Assembly: GCF_014201875.1 (NCBI RefSeq)
Contig: NZ_JACHFL010000013.1
Coordinates: forward strand, 84,517-148,516
Length of the DNA: 64,000 bases
Origin: Deinococcus humi
GTDB taxonomy: Bacteria; Deinococcota; Deinococci; Deinococcales; Deinococcaceae
Direction: 5' to 3'
Part shown: positions 25,796 through 34,949 of the stretch, piece by piece
Numbering within the stretch: the stretch's first letter is position 1
Layout: each line of letters starts with the position of its first letter
Notes under the pieces: model-generated
What the model saw: only the letters and a program-made list of their open reading frames with translations
The model's database searches: none
Told to the model about the DNA's origin: nothing
Made by a program: the position numbers and the translations under genes

Positions 25796-26260
25796 GGCCC
25801 CACTTTGACATGCTATAGGCACGCTGAACTGCACATCAATCTCAGTTCCTAGTCACACGGGTCCCCTTCTAGTTGCGTCAGAATCCGTTCTCTGAATCTC
25901 AACAAAAGCACACGATTCACCTTGTCCCTGTCCTTAGAGTTGTATTGTTAAAAACCGCACATGAGGATCAGTTCATGAATTCCAGTCAGATTCCTCTTCT
26001 ACATCCTCTGGAACATGGTCTTGGGAAAAGCTGCTCAAGGAGCCTTTTCTGCCATTACATCCTATAAAAACCTTTGTTCGGCTCTTTCCACACGAGTCCG
26101 TCCCAGGAGGTTTCCCCGACTGACTGATCAAAGAGTCAAAAGGGATCGTTGCCGGATTCACAAAGTCCTCACGTCTTGCTCCTACGGTGACAGTAGGAAA
26201 CAGGAGGAAAACTCTGTAATCAGCAGTTGGTCCTGTCCATCATCTCTAGGAGAACATCAC
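25796..26260. other. Long AT-richer leader of the SLH gene
   Basis: These 465 bases are clearly lower in GC than the flanking genes. They contain short hairpins such as TCCTAC/GTAGGA (26180-26198) and a ribosome-binding site TAGGAG close to ATG 26261. Reading frames here are short and unconvincing. A long untranslated leader that stabilises or regulates an abundant envelope-protein mRNA is the simplest reading. The promoter is not clear. Confidence 0.5.
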
Positions 26261-27511
26261 ATGCGTAAATCCCTTATTCTGATCTCAACCCTTGCCCTGA
26301 GCCTCGGCGTCGCCGGAGCGCAGGACACCGCGCCTGCCACCAGCCCCGTTCCCGTGACCCTGACCGACGTGCCTGCTGGGCACTGGGCTAAGGACGCTGT
26401 GGACCGTATCGTGCAGTGTGGCCTGATCCAGGGCTTCCCCGATGGCACCTTCCGTGGCAATGAGAACCTGACCCGTTACCAGGCCGCCCTGATTTTCTAC
26501 CGCCTTCTGCAGACTGGCGCACTGAGCACCTGCGGCATGAGCCAGGAAGACATGACGACCGTCGCCAACGGTATGCAGGAAGTCAGCACCGAGATGGCTG
26601 CCATTGCAGGCCGCTTGACCGATCTGGAGAAGCTGAACGCTGACCAGCAGGCCCGCATTGACGCCCTGGAAGCCAAAATCAACGAGATGGGCAACGCAGC
26701 CGGCAACGCCGACACCGCCGCGCTGACCGCCCGGATTGATGCTCTAGAAGCTGCTGTGCAGAACATCCCTGCTGGCCCCGCCGGTCCTGCTGGCCCCGCC
26801 GGTCCTGCTGGCCCCGCCGGTCCTGCTGGCCCCGCCGGTCCTGCTGGTGCTGCGGGCACGACCACTACCGTTACCCCTGTGGCGGTCCCCGACACCACTC
26901 CGGTCCCTGGCACCACCGTCGTGATCGGCGAGCCCACCACCGACCTGAGCACGGCGAGCGCCAAGACCCTGTACGCCGGGATCAGCGCCGGAGCCAACTT
27001 CGTCAATCCGTCAAGCAACTGCATCAACAACATCCAGAAGAGCAAGGCCGCCACCAATCTGTGTGTCTCCGCTGGTGCAATGATCGGCTCTACCAGCGTG
27101 ATCGGTCCGGTCGGCGCCCGTGTGTCTGCCCAGTACCAGCCCGGCTTCAATGCCATTCACGCTGATGTGAACGCGACCTATAACCTCAATGCGGGCAACC
27201 TGCATCCCTACGTGGGCGCGGGTCTGGGTCTGACCAGCAGCAAATCGCGCACTGCCACCACCAATACCAATGCAACCGATACTTACATCAACGCGCTGGT
27301 GGGTCTGGACTTCCGCATTACCGACAGCATCGCTGCGTTCGTGGAAGGTAACGGGCGCTACTACCTGACCAATAAGGGCTTCGGCACGGGTCTGAGCAAC
27401 GTCCGTAACGATGGCACTGGTACTGACCAGTTTAACGGTAGCACCGATGCTGCTAAAACCACCCGCGGCTTCGGCGGCGCGGTCAAGGCCGGCCTGAAGT
27501 TCTACTTCTAA
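26261..27511 (+). CDS. SLH-domain envelope protein with coiled coil, collagen-like stalk and beta-barrel
   Basis: The 416-aa exported protein has a signal peptide (1-20), one SLH domain (about 33-84, with G-H-W-A-K-D-A-V and Y-Q-A-A-L-I-F-Y), a predicted coiled coil (about 95-165), nine Gly-Pro-Ala triplets (172-198) and a C-terminal Tyr/Gly-rich beta-strand region (about 225-416, ending G-L-K-F-Y-F). SLH domains bind cell-wall polymers, and the terminal aromatic residue is typical of outer-membrane barrels. The design resembles the Deinococcus SlpA-type trimeric porin that links outer membrane to wall. Here it is much shorter and has an added collagen-like segment. Trimerisation is inferred. 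Confidence 0.88.
   Translation: MRKSLILISTLALSLGVAGAQDTAPATSPVPVTLTDVPAGHWAKDAVDRIVQCGLIQGFPDGTFRGNENLTRYQAALIFYRLLQTGALSTCGMSQEDMTTVANGMQEVSTEMAAIAGRLTDLEKLNADQQARIDALEAKINEMGNAAGNADTAALTARIDALEAAVQNIPAGPAGPAGPAGPAGPAGPAGPAGPAGAAGTTTTVTPVAVPDTTPVPGTTVVIGEPTTDLSTASAKTLYAGISAGANFVNPSSNCINNIQKSKAATNLCVSAGAMIGSTSVIGPVGARVSAQYQPGFNAIHADVNATYNLNAGNLHPYVGAGLGLTSSKSRTATTNTNATDTYINALVGLDFRITDSIAAFVEGNGRYYLTNKGFGTGLSNVRNDGTGTDQFNGSTDAAKTTRGFGGAVKAGLKFYF
26774..26845 (+). repeat. Four 18-base tandem repeats encoding Gly-Pro-Ala triplets
   Basis: The unit GGCCCCGCCGGTCCTGCT is repeated four times without error. It alternates two codon sets for Gly-Pro-Ala. Such identity at DNA level suggests recent expansion by slippage or unequal crossing over, so copy number may vary between strains. 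Confidence 0.9.
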
Positions 27512-27531
27512 TCCCTTTTCTGATCTTCTGA

Positions 27532-27565
27532 AGCTGGCCCTCGCTTGGGGGTCAGCTCTCTTATG
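27532..27565 (+). terminator. Terminator after the SLH gene
   Basis: AGCTGGCCC (27532-27540) pairs with GGGTCAGCT (27549-27557), with one G-T pair, and is followed by CTCTTATG. Confidence 0.65.
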
Positions 27566-27655
27566 GCTGCAAGAGGAATGCGATGGAAGCGCTGATATGG
27601 GGCTGCCGTGCCGCGCTCTCCATCGTCTGCGGCATGTGGCGTTAGACTGTGCCCC

Positions 27656-28012
27656 ATGCGCCTCGTTTCCTTCATTCAGGTGCTGTTGCTGCTGGCCATC
27701 CTGGCTTACCTGACCCTGTTCACGCTAGAGAACCCGGATCCGGTGCGTCTGCCTCTGCCGTTCGGACGCGGTGAGCTGTCATTGTCGGTCGGCGTGACCG
27801 TAGCTCTGTTCGCGCTGATTGGCGCGGCTTACACCACCCTGCTGCTGCTGCCTCCAGTCTGGCGTGAGCGTCTGCGCCGCCGCCGGGAGCGCCGGGAACG
27901 CCGCGCGGTGGAAGAGCGGCTGACCGCCACTCTGCAGGCCCGGTTGGGGTCTCTGCCCACATCAGTCCCAGCCAGGAACCTGCCCGTGCACAGTGATGGT
28001 CCATCCGCATGA
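27656..28012 (+). CDS. LapA-like (DUF1049) membrane protein
   Basis: The 118-aa protein has two helices (about 5-25 and 43-67) around a short segment with the L-E-N-P-D-P-V-R motif typical of LapA/DUF1049. A basic cytoplasmic tail (R-R-R-R-E-R-R-E-R-R) follows. E. coli LapA (YciS) helps control lipopolysaccharide assembly; the deinococcal role is unknown. A TAGACT -10 box ends 7 bases before the ATG. The stop overlaps recJ (ATGA). Confidence 0.85.
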   Translation: MRLVSFIQVLLLLAILAYLTLFTLENPDPVRLPLPFGRGELSLSVGVTVALFALIGAAYTTLLLLPPVWRERLRRRRERRERRAVEERLTATLQARLGSLPTSVPARNLPVHSDGPSA

Positions 28013-30147
28013 AGGTGGCAACTTCGGCACTTCCCGCTGCCCAGTGGCTGCTGGCCCCACCTGCCAGCCGTGAGGAACTGCTGGCGGTAATGCGTCAGTG
28101 GCGTGTCTCACCGCCGCTGGCGCAGGTGTTACATGGGCGCGGCCTGACCCCAGCGTTGCTGGACCCCCCGCTGGCCCTGACCCCCAACCCGGCCCTGCGC
28201 GAGGCGGCGCGGCGCATCGTGGGCGCGGTGCGGCAGAAGAAGCGCATCCGCATTCATGGCGATTACGATGCCGATGGCGTCAGCGCCACGGCGGTGCTGG
28301 TGCTGGGCTTGCGGGCGTTGGGCGCGAACGTCCACGGCTTCATCCCCCACCGCCTGAATGAAGGATACGGCGTCCATCCTGACAAGGTGGCCGAGCACGC
28401 CGAGAACTGCGATCTGCTGGTCACGGTGGACTGCGGGGTCAGCAATGTGGACGAGGTGGCCGCGCTGCTTGACCTGGGAACCGAGGTCATCATTACCGAC
28501 CATCACACGCCGGGAGACAATTTTCCGGCGGCGTTGGTGGTGCATCCCAGCCTGACCGACGGCTACGATTCGGCCCTGCACAACCTGACCGGTGCGGGCG
28601 TGGCCTACCACCTGCTGTGGGCCATTCACGCCGAGCTGGGGTTGCCTGAGCCAAGATCCCTGAGTGCCCTGGCCACGCTGGGCACCGTGGCGGACGTGGC
28701 CCCGCTGATTGGCGAGAACCGCGCCCTGGTACGCGCTGGACTGGAAGCGCTGGAGACCACCGAGTTGCCCGGCCTGCGCGCGTTGCTGGATTCCGGGCGC
28801 GTGCGGCGGCCCACGGCGCGGGATGTGGCCTTCGTCCTCGCGCCCAGGATCAACGCTGCTGGACGGTTGGGCGAGGCCGACATTGCGCTGGAGCTGCTGA
28901 CCACCGCCAGTCGCCATGACGCCGGACGGCTGGCCGAATATCTGGAAACCCGCAACGGCGAGCGGCGTAAGTTGCAGGACGAGATGTTTACTCAGGCTTT
29001 GCGGATCGCCGATCCCGCTGAACCCGCGCTGGTGGTGACCCACCCCGACTGGCACGCGGGGGTGATGGGCATCGTGGCGAGCAAGCTGGTGGAGACATAC
29101 CACAAACCCGTGTTCATCGTGGCGCAGGGTAAGGGTTCGGTCCGCAGCACGCCGGGCATCAGCGCGGTGGAAGGGCTGCGCTACAGCGAGGATCTCCTCA
29201 AGCGTTACGGCGGCCACACCGGGGCGGCAGGCTTCTCGCTGGACGAGGCGCAGTTCGGGGCCTTTCGCCAGCGCATCCATGCCTATGTGGGGCAGTTTCC
29301 CTCGCCGGTGCCGCGTGTGCGTCTGGACGCGCCGCTGCCCACGCTGGGGGCGACGCAAGAGCTGGTGGACGGGGCCAGCACTTTCGAGCCGTTCGGCGAG
29401 GGCCACGCCCCCCCGCTGTGGCATGTACGTGATCAGCTCAGCGACACCCGGCTGGTGGGCAAGCGCGGCGACAGCCTGCAGTTTCGCGTCGGGGCACTAC
29501 GGGGCATCAAATACGGCGAGGACAACGCCGCGCCGGGAGAACGGGACCTCGCCACGGGGCTGGTGGTCAGCGAGTGGCGCGGGCAGTCCCGGCTGGAGTA
29601 CCACGCTCAGGCGCTGCGCCCGCCCGCCGGGGTGGCGCTGGATCTGAGTGTTCCCGCGGGGCTTGACCTGCCCCGGCTGAACCCCAAAGACGCCATGCAA
29701 CGCCTGACTGCTGGGGCCAGCGCATACGCCACTCCAGCAGTGGCCGCGTATCTGCGCGACAATGTCCCGGGGCTCCGGCTGCTGGAAGCGGGCGAGGAGT
29801 GGCCTGGTGGCGAGCTGATCCTGTACGCCCTGCCTGCCGAGGCCGATCTGAGACGCTGGCTGCTGTCGTGGGGAAAGCTGGCCTTTGCGCTGGGGCCAAA
29901 GACGCTGGCCGAGTTGGAGGGCGCGCTGACGCGTCACCACCTGAGCGCTCCACCTGCCAATCCGCTGGCCGATGCCACAGCGGACGAGGCGCATATGGCC
30001 CGCGCTGCCGACGCCTACCGCCGCTGGCAATGGGTGCACCACTGGCGCACTCTGGACGATGCGGGCTGGACGGCCTCGGTATACGCCATGCTGGGGCTGG
30101 ACGTGCCGAACCGGGAGCCACAACGGTCTCCGGCTACTGAGCTTTAA
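28009..30147 (+). CDS. recJ: Single-stranded-DNA 5'-3' exonuclease RecJ
   Basis: The 712-aa protein has the DHH-phosphoesterase motifs H83-G-D-Y-D-A-D-G90, D141-C-G and D164-H-H, followed by DHHA1 and an OB-fold region. The C-terminal 200 residues match the extra domain of deinococcal RecJ. It degrades single-stranded DNA 5'-3' and works in RecF-pathway repair; deinococci lack RecBC and depend on this pathway. The start overlaps the LapA gene stop, and the end overlaps the convergent S66 gene by 4 bases. Confidence 0.95.
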   Translation: MKVATSALPAAQWLLAPPASREELLAVMRQWRVSPPLAQVLHGRGLTPALLDPPLALTPNPALREAARRIVGAVRQKKRIRIHGDYDADGVSATAVLVLGLRALGANVHGFIPHRLNEGYGVHPDKVAEHAENCDLLVTVDCGVSNVDEVAALLDLGTEVIITDHHTPGDNFPAALVVHPSLTDGYDSALHNLTGAGVAYHLLWAIHAELGLPEPRSLSALATLGTVADVAPLIGENRALVRAGLEALETTELPGLRALLDSGRVRRPTARDVAFVLAPRINAAGRLGEADIALELLTTASRHDAGRLAEYLETRNGERRKLQDEMFTQALRIADPAEPALVVTHPDWHAGVMGIVASKLVETYHKPVFIVAQGKGSVRSTPGISAVEGLRYSEDLLKRYGGHTGAAGFSLDEAQFGAFRQRIHAYVGQFPSPVPRVRLDAPLPTLGATQELVDGASTFEPFGEGHAPPLWHVRDQLSDTRLVGKRGDSLQFRVGALRGIKYGEDNAAPGERDLATGLVVSEWRGQSRLEYHAQALRPPAGVALDLSVPAGLDLPRLNPKDAMQRLTAGASAYATPAVAAYLRDNVPGLRLLEAGEEWPGGELILYALPAEADLRRWLLSWGKLAFALGPKTLAELEGALTRHHLSAPPANPLADATADEAHMARAADAYRRWQWVHHWRTLDDAGWTASVYAMLGLDVPNREPQRSPATEL

Positions 30148-31175
30148 GGCAGGACCGTGATCCGCCCCGCCGCCGGGTCAAGCCACACCTGCGCGCCCAG
30201 TGGCAGGGTCAGTTGCGGGCTGGTGTGGCCGAAATCGAGGTTTGCCACCACTGGCAGGTCCTCGCGCTCTGCCTCGCACAGCACGCGGCGCACCCAGCCG
30301 TACAGTTCCTCCACCATTTCGGTTGTGTAGCTCCTTGGGCGGGCCAGCAACAGCCCGGCGGCGCGGGCCAGGATGCCCTGCGCGGCGTAATTTCTCAGCC
30401 AGTACCCCACCTGGCGCGGTGCAGGCACGTCCTCGCTGGTTTCCAGCGCCAGCACTGCCCCGTCCCACAACGCTGGTGTGGGCCAGCCAGGGGTGCCGTT
30501 TAGCATGTCCAGCACCTCCAGGCAGCCGCCGATCAGGTGACCCTGCACGGCAGCCTCCCCTTGCAGCCACTGCCAGCCGTCGCCCGGCGCGAAGGGGCGC
30601 CGCACGCCCTGCAAAGCTGTATCGGCCCAGTCGCTGAAATGCTCGGTCCACTCCGGGGCGGGGGAGAGGTCAAAGGGCTGCGGCGCGTCGACCAGCGCGC
30701 GGCGGATGCCCTGGACGGTAAAGGGATGCATCCCGCCGTTCTCAGCCAGATCGGTGAGCAGGGATGGACCGTGGTAGGCCGTGACGCCCGCCCGGAGGAA
30801 GGCTAGCAAGGTCACTGTACTGTCGCTGAAGCCCAGAAATGGCTTGGGGTGGCTGTGGATCACTCCCAGGTCCAGGTGGGGCAGCAGCCGTACGCTGTCG
30901 TCCCCACCGATAATGCTGAGAAGGCCATCGATCTCGGGGTTCTGAAGCGCCCAGTGCAGATCGTCGGCGCGGGCCTCGGGGTGGGCGGACAGGAAGGCTT
31001 CGCCGCGCATGGCATTGGGAGAGGCCACCACCTCCCATCCAAATTCATGTTCTACCTGACGGACGCCCGTCTGATAGCGGTTCATGACTTCGGTTACGAA
31101 GCCGCTGGACAGACTCAGGGCCGCTACCCGCGAACCGGGGGGTAACCGGGTGGGGCGAACGAAAGAGGGCGACAT
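30144..31175 (-). CDS. S66-family LD-carboxypeptidase / MccF-like serine peptidase
   Basis: The 343-aa protein has the nucleophile S117 in G-F-S-D-S, the family G-G-D-D-S near residue 91, a Glu in A-L-E-T-S-E-D and a His in D-F-G-H-T-S-P, matching the Ser-Glu-His triad of S66 peptidases. Members cut LD-peptide bonds in cell-wall peptides or inactivate microcin C (MccF). The ATG is preceded by a TACCCT -10 box ending 6 bases upstream, so it is probably leaderless. It shares 4 bases with the recJ end. Confidence 0.9.
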   Translation of the reverse strand: MSPSFVRPTRLPPGSRVAALSLSSGFVTEVMNRYQTGVRQVEHEFGWEVVASPNAMRGEAFLSAHPEARADDLHWALQNPEIDGLLSIIGGDDSVRLLPHLDLGVIHSHPKPFLGFSDSTVTLLAFLRAGVTAYHGPSLLTDLAENGGMHPFTVQGIRRALVDAPQPFDLSPAPEWTEHFSDWADTALQGVRRPFAPGDGWQWLQGEAAVQGHLIGGCLEVLDMLNGTPGWPTPALWDGAVLALETSEDVPAPRQVGYWLRNYAAQGILARAAGLLLARPRSYTTEMVEELYGWVRRVLCEAEREDLPVVANLDFGHTSPQLTLPLGAQVWLDPAAGRITVLP

Positions 31176-31355
31176 GGGCTCAGGGTAACGTCAGCTGCCC
31201 CAAGAGGGGTTGTGCCTCTTTCCACCGGACAACTCCACCTGTCCGAACTGGAATCAAATTTGCAAGTAGGTAAGGACCTTCCATTCTTCATCAAAGTGTT
31301 ATAGCCTCCTAGAACACATCAACGGGTGTTCTTGCCCAGCTCCGGAGGTCTTCCT

Positions 31356-32936
31356 ATGAACGTGAAGAGACTGTCCCGCATTTCCCTTGCCGTCGCCGCC
31401 GCCCTGACTGTGGGTCAGGCCTTCGCCGCCACCCGTGGTGGACAGATGGTGTTCGGGCGCTACGCCGACTCGCTATTTCTTGACCCGGTGCTCAACGATG
31501 CCAACCTGGACATCTGGATTCTGACCAACCTGTACGACACCCTGCTGCAGCCCACCAACGATGGCAAGGGCGTGCAGCCGGGGCTGGCGAGCAGCTACAC
31601 CACCGCCAAGGACGGCAAGAGTATGGTCCTGACTCTGCGGCCGGGACTGAAATTCGCCGACGGCAGTGCCCTGACGGCGGGCGACGTAAAATGGTCCCTG
31701 GATCGTGCCCGCAACCCTGAAGCCGGGGCCTGGAACAGTTCGCTGGCCAGCATCAGCTCCATCACCGCCAGTGGCAACAAGGTCACGCTGAACCTCAAGC
31801 AGCCGGACCCCACCCTGCCCGCCGCACTGGCCACGTTCAATGCCGCGATCATGCCGCAAAAACTCTTTACGGCCGCTCCTGGCAAGAACGACGCCGAGAA
31901 GGCCAAGGCCTTTGCCGACAAACCCATAGGCTCCGGCCCGTTTGTCCTGAGCGAGTGGAAGCGCGGATCATACATGGTTATGAAGCGCAATCCGTACTAC
32001 TGGAAGAAGGGCGACGACGGCAAGGCGCTGCCTTATCTGGACAGCGTGCGCTTCGAGATTATCCCCGACGACAACACCCGCATCCTGAAGCTGCAAGCCG
32101 GGGAATTGCAGCTTGCGGAGTTCATCCCTCTGAGCCGCGTGGCCGAACTGAAGGCCGATTCCAGGATCAACATGACGCTGTTTCCGTCCACCAAGGTCAA
32201 CAGCATCCTGATGAACAACCGCCCCAAGCTGAACGATGGCACCGAGAATCCGCTGAGTGATCCGAACGTGCGTCAGGCCCTAAACTACGCGGCCAACAAG
32301 GACGCGCTGATCCAGGTGGTGACCTACGGCACCGGCAAGCCCATGAAGTCGTACATGTCATCCACCACGCCGCTGTTTGACGCCAAGCAGCCTGGTTTCC
32401 CCTACGATCTGGCCAAGGCCAAGGCGTTGATGGCCGCCAGCAAGTACAAGAACGGCTTTGAGCTGACCGTGCTGGCCACCAGCGGCAGCGCAGACGATCT
32501 GGCCCTCTTGACCGCGCTGCAGCAGATGTGGGGCGCGATTGGCGTCAAGCTCAAGATCGAGCAGCTCGACGCCGCCACCAAGACCGCCCGCTACCGCGCC
32601 AACGACTTCCAGATGCGGACGGCGGCCTGGACCAATGACATCAACGATCCCAGTCAGATCACCACGTACTACGCCGTCTTCGACAACATCGAGTCCGTCC
32701 ACACCGGATTCAAGAGTGCCGAGATCGATAAATTGTTTGCCCAGAGCCAGCAGGAGCTGAACGCGGCCAAGCGCGCCGCCCAGTACCAGCAGATCCAGAG
32801 CCTCTACCTGAAGGCCGCGCCCATCGTGTACCTGTACGAGACGCCTTACCCGGTGGCGATGTCCAAGAAGGTCAAGGGCTTCTTCCAGATTCCGCTGGGC
32901 AACAACCTCTTCGCCTCGGCTTACCTCGAGAAGTAG
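31356..32936 (+). CDS. dppA: Dipeptide/oligopeptide ABC transporter substrate-binding protein
   Basis: The 526-aa exported protein has a signal peptide (1-24) and the SBP_bac_5 fold, with segments such as V-F-G-R-Y-A-D-S-L-F-L-D-P-V near the mature start and P-I-G-S-G-P-F-V-L-S-E-W near residue 198. It captures peptides or similar solutes outside the membrane for the permeases at 33065 and 34095. The ribosome-binding site GGAGG precedes ATG 31356. A possible TATAGC -10 box lies at 31300. The first gene of a 13-kb region of transport and hydrolysis genes. Confidence 0.92.
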   Translation: MNVKRLSRISLAVAAALTVGQAFAATRGGQMVFGRYADSLFLDPVLNDANLDIWILTNLYDTLLQPTNDGKGVQPGLASSYTTAKDGKSMVLTLRPGLKFADGSALTAGDVKWSLDRARNPEAGAWNSSLASISSITASGNKVTLNLKQPDPTLPAALATFNAAIMPQKLFTAAPGKNDAEKAKAFADKPIGSGPFVLSEWKRGSYMVMKRNPYYWKKGDDGKALPYLDSVRFEIIPDDNTRILKLQAGELQLAEFIPLSRVAELKADSRINMTLFPSTKVNSILMNNRPKLNDGTENPLSDPNVRQALNYAANKDALIQVVTYGTGKPMKSYMSSTTPLFDAKQPGFPYDLAKAKALMAASKYKNGFELTVLATSGSADDLALLTALQQMWGAIGVKLKIEQLDAATKTARYRANDFQMRTAAWTNDINDPSQITTYYAVFDNIESVHTGFKSAEIDKLFAQSQQELNAAKRAAQYQQIQSLYLKAAPIVYLYETPYPVAMSKKVKGFFQIPLGNNLFASAYLEK

Positions 32937-32982
32937 GCGGGGAAGCAGGTCCGAGCTTCTGAACTGACGTGATGGACGTTTC

Positions 32983-33013
32983 GAGCCGCCCCTGACGCCA
33001 TCCGGGGCGGCTC
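32983..33013 (+). other. Intercistronic hairpin after dppA
   Basis: GAGCCGCCCC (32983-32992) pairs with GGGGCGGCTC (33004-33013) around 11 bases, with no T-tract. Such hairpins after binding-protein genes usually stabilise the upstream mRNA and give more binding protein than permease. A similar hairpin follows the second binding-protein gene at 46558-46584. Confidence 0.65.
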
Positions 33014-33064
33014 CCCATTCGTCCCTGGTGGCCTTTGCCCTCTGCTTTCCCCATGGGAGGATCC

Positions 33065-34003
33065 ATGCACGCGAGTTACGTGATCCGGCGCTTGCTCCAG
33101 ATCATTCCCACCTTTCTGGCTGTGATGCTGGTGGTGTTCTTGCTGGTGCGCCTGCTGCCGGGCGATCCGGCCAGCGCTATTCTGGGCGACCGGGCCACTG
33201 CCGAGATCGTGGAGCGCACCAACCGTGAACTGGGTCTGGACCGGCCCCTGCCGGTGCAATTCGGGGTCTTTGTTCGCAACCTGCTCCAGGGGGACCTGGG
33301 AGACAGCATCAGCCTCAAGATCCCGGTGCTGCGCCTGATCGGCGAGCGGCTGCCCACGACCCTCTTTCTGACCGTCTACGCCGCCTTGCTAGGCGTACTG
33401 ATGGCCGTTCCGCTGGCGGTGCTGGCCGCCGTACGCCGCAACACCTGGGTGGACGCACTGATCCGCGCGGTGTTTCAGGTGGGGCTGTCGCTCCCGGTGT
33501 TCTACGTGGCGCTGCAACTGCTGAGCCTGCTGGGCGCGCGGCTGGGCTGGTTTCCCATCGGGGGTTACGGCGAGACCTTTGGGGAACACCTGTACCACCT
33601 GTTCCTGCCCGCGCTGACCCTGGGGCTGAACCTGGCGGCGATTCTGGTCCGCACCCTGCGCAACAGCATCATTGAGGTCCTGACCGCCGAGTACGTGGAC
33701 TTCGCGCGGGCCAAGGGATTACGCAGCCGCGTGATCATGATCCGCCACGTGCTGCGTAACGCCCTGATCGCCACCGTCACGCTGCTGGGCCTGAACATCG
33801 GCGCGCTGATCGGCGGCGCAGTCATCACCGAGACGGTGTTCGCCATCCCCGGTGTCGGCCGCCTGATGGTGGACGCCATTTTCGGGCGCGACTACCCCGT
33901 GATTCAGGGCCTGACATTGACCTTCGCCGTCATCGTGTCGCTAGTTTTCCTGATCACCGATCTGATCCACGCCCGCCTCGATCCTCGTGCGGAGCTGTCA
34001 TGA
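33065..34003 (+). CDS. dppB: Dipeptide ABC transporter permease DppB
   Basis: The 312-aa protein has six predicted membrane helices, the N-terminal Y-V-I-R-R-L-L-Q-I-I-P and L-P-G-D-P motifs, and an EAA loop ending in R-N-A-L-I. It forms one half of the membrane channel and pairs with DppC at 34095. The ATG at 33065 follows GGGAGG by 4 bases. It lies 128 bases after the binding-protein gene, with a hairpin between. Confidence 0.94.
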   Translation: MHASYVIRRLLQIIPTFLAVMLVVFLLVRLLPGDPASAILGDRATAEIVERTNRELGLDRPLPVQFGVFVRNLLQGDLGDSISLKIPVLRLIGERLPTTLFLTVYAALLGVLMAVPLAVLAAVRRNTWVDALIRAVFQVGLSLPVFYVALQLLSLLGARLGWFPIGGYGETFGEHLYHLFLPALTLGLNLAAILVRTLRNSIIEVLTAEYVDFARAKGLRSRVIMIRHVLRNALIATVTLLGLNIGALIGGAVITETVFAIPGVGRLMVDAIFGRDYPVIQGLTLTFAVIVSLVFLITDLIHARLDPRAELS

Positions 34004-34094
34004 AGCACCCTGAGCCGGAACTGGAGTCTATGTCCTGTCCTTTCTCTGTGCCACACGTCAACAATCACACGCCACGCGTTACCTGGAAGGTTTC

Positions 34095-34949
34095 ATGACC
34101 ACCATGCATTCCCCCGCGCTGGAGGTGGCCGTTCGCCCGCGCCGCCGCTGGCCCAAGCCCACGCTGCTGATCGGGCTGGCGCTGCTGCTTCTGCTGCTCG
34201 CGGCGGCGCTGTTTCCGCGCGCGCTGGCCCCCTTCAGCCCCACCGATTTCGATTACGAGGCGCTGCTCAAGGGCCCGAGCGCCAAACACCCTTTCGGCAC
34301 CGACAATTTCGGGCGCGACGTGCTGAGCCGTGTGATCTACGGCACGCGCACCGATCTGCAGATCGCCGTGTTCACGACCCTCTTCCCCTTTCTCTTCGGC
34401 ACGCTGCTGGGTGCGCTGACCGGTTACCTGGGCCGCTGGAGCGACGCTGTGGTGGGCCGGATTGCCGATCTGGTGGTGGTCTTTCCCTTTCTGGTGCTGG
34501 TCATCGCCATCGTGGCAGTGCTGGGGCCGGGGCTGACCAACATGTACATCGCCGTCAGTGCGGTGGGCTGGGTCAGCTACTGGCGGCTGACACGCGGCGA
34601 GGTCATGGCGCAGAAGAAGGCCGAGTACGCGCAGGCCGGACGGGTGCTGGGCTACAGCCCGGGCCGGATCCTGCTGCGCCACCTGCTGCCCAACGCCGTC
34701 ACGCCCGCCATCGTGTACCTGATGACCGATATGAGTCTGGGCATCCTGCTGGGCGCGTCGCTGGGTTACCTGGGCCTGGGCGCACAGCCGCCGACCCCCG
34801 AATGGGGCGTGATGGTAGCCGACGGCAAGAACTTCATGGCCACCGCGTGGTGGATCAGCACCTTTCCGGGGCTGGCGCTGACGCTGGCAGGTGTGACCTT
34901 CAGCCTGATCGGAGACGGTCTGGCCGACGCGCTGAGGCCCCGCGCATGA
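34095..34949 (+). CDS. dppC: Dipeptide ABC transporter permease DppC
   Basis: The 284-aa protein has an N-terminal helix, then H-P-F-G-T-D-N-F-G-R-D, the signature of DppC/OppC permeases, and the EAA loop R-G-E-V-M-A-Q-K-K-A-E-Y-A-Q-A-G-R-V-L-G. It completes the channel with DppB. Its stop overlaps the ATPase gene (ATGA), the first of nine such consecutive junctions. Confidence 0.94.
   Translation: MTTMHSPALEVAVRPRRRWPKPTLLIGLALLLLLLAAALFPRALAPFSPTDFDYEALLKGPSAKHPFGTDNFGRDVLSRVIYGTRTDLQIAVFTTLFPFLFGTLLGALTGYLGRWSDAVVGRIADLVVVFPFLVLVIAIVAVLGPGLTNMYIAVSAVGWVSYWRLTRGEVMAQKKAEYAQAGRVLGYSPGRILLRHLLPNAVTPAIVYLMTDMSLGILLGASLGYLGLGAQPPTPEWGVMVADGKNFMATAWWISTFPGLALTLAGVTFSLIGDGLADALRPRA

Noticed and set aside
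30144..30147. Four-base overlap of the convergent recJ and S66 gene stops
   Set aside because: Shared TTAA stop overlaps between convergent genes are common and need no special explanation.
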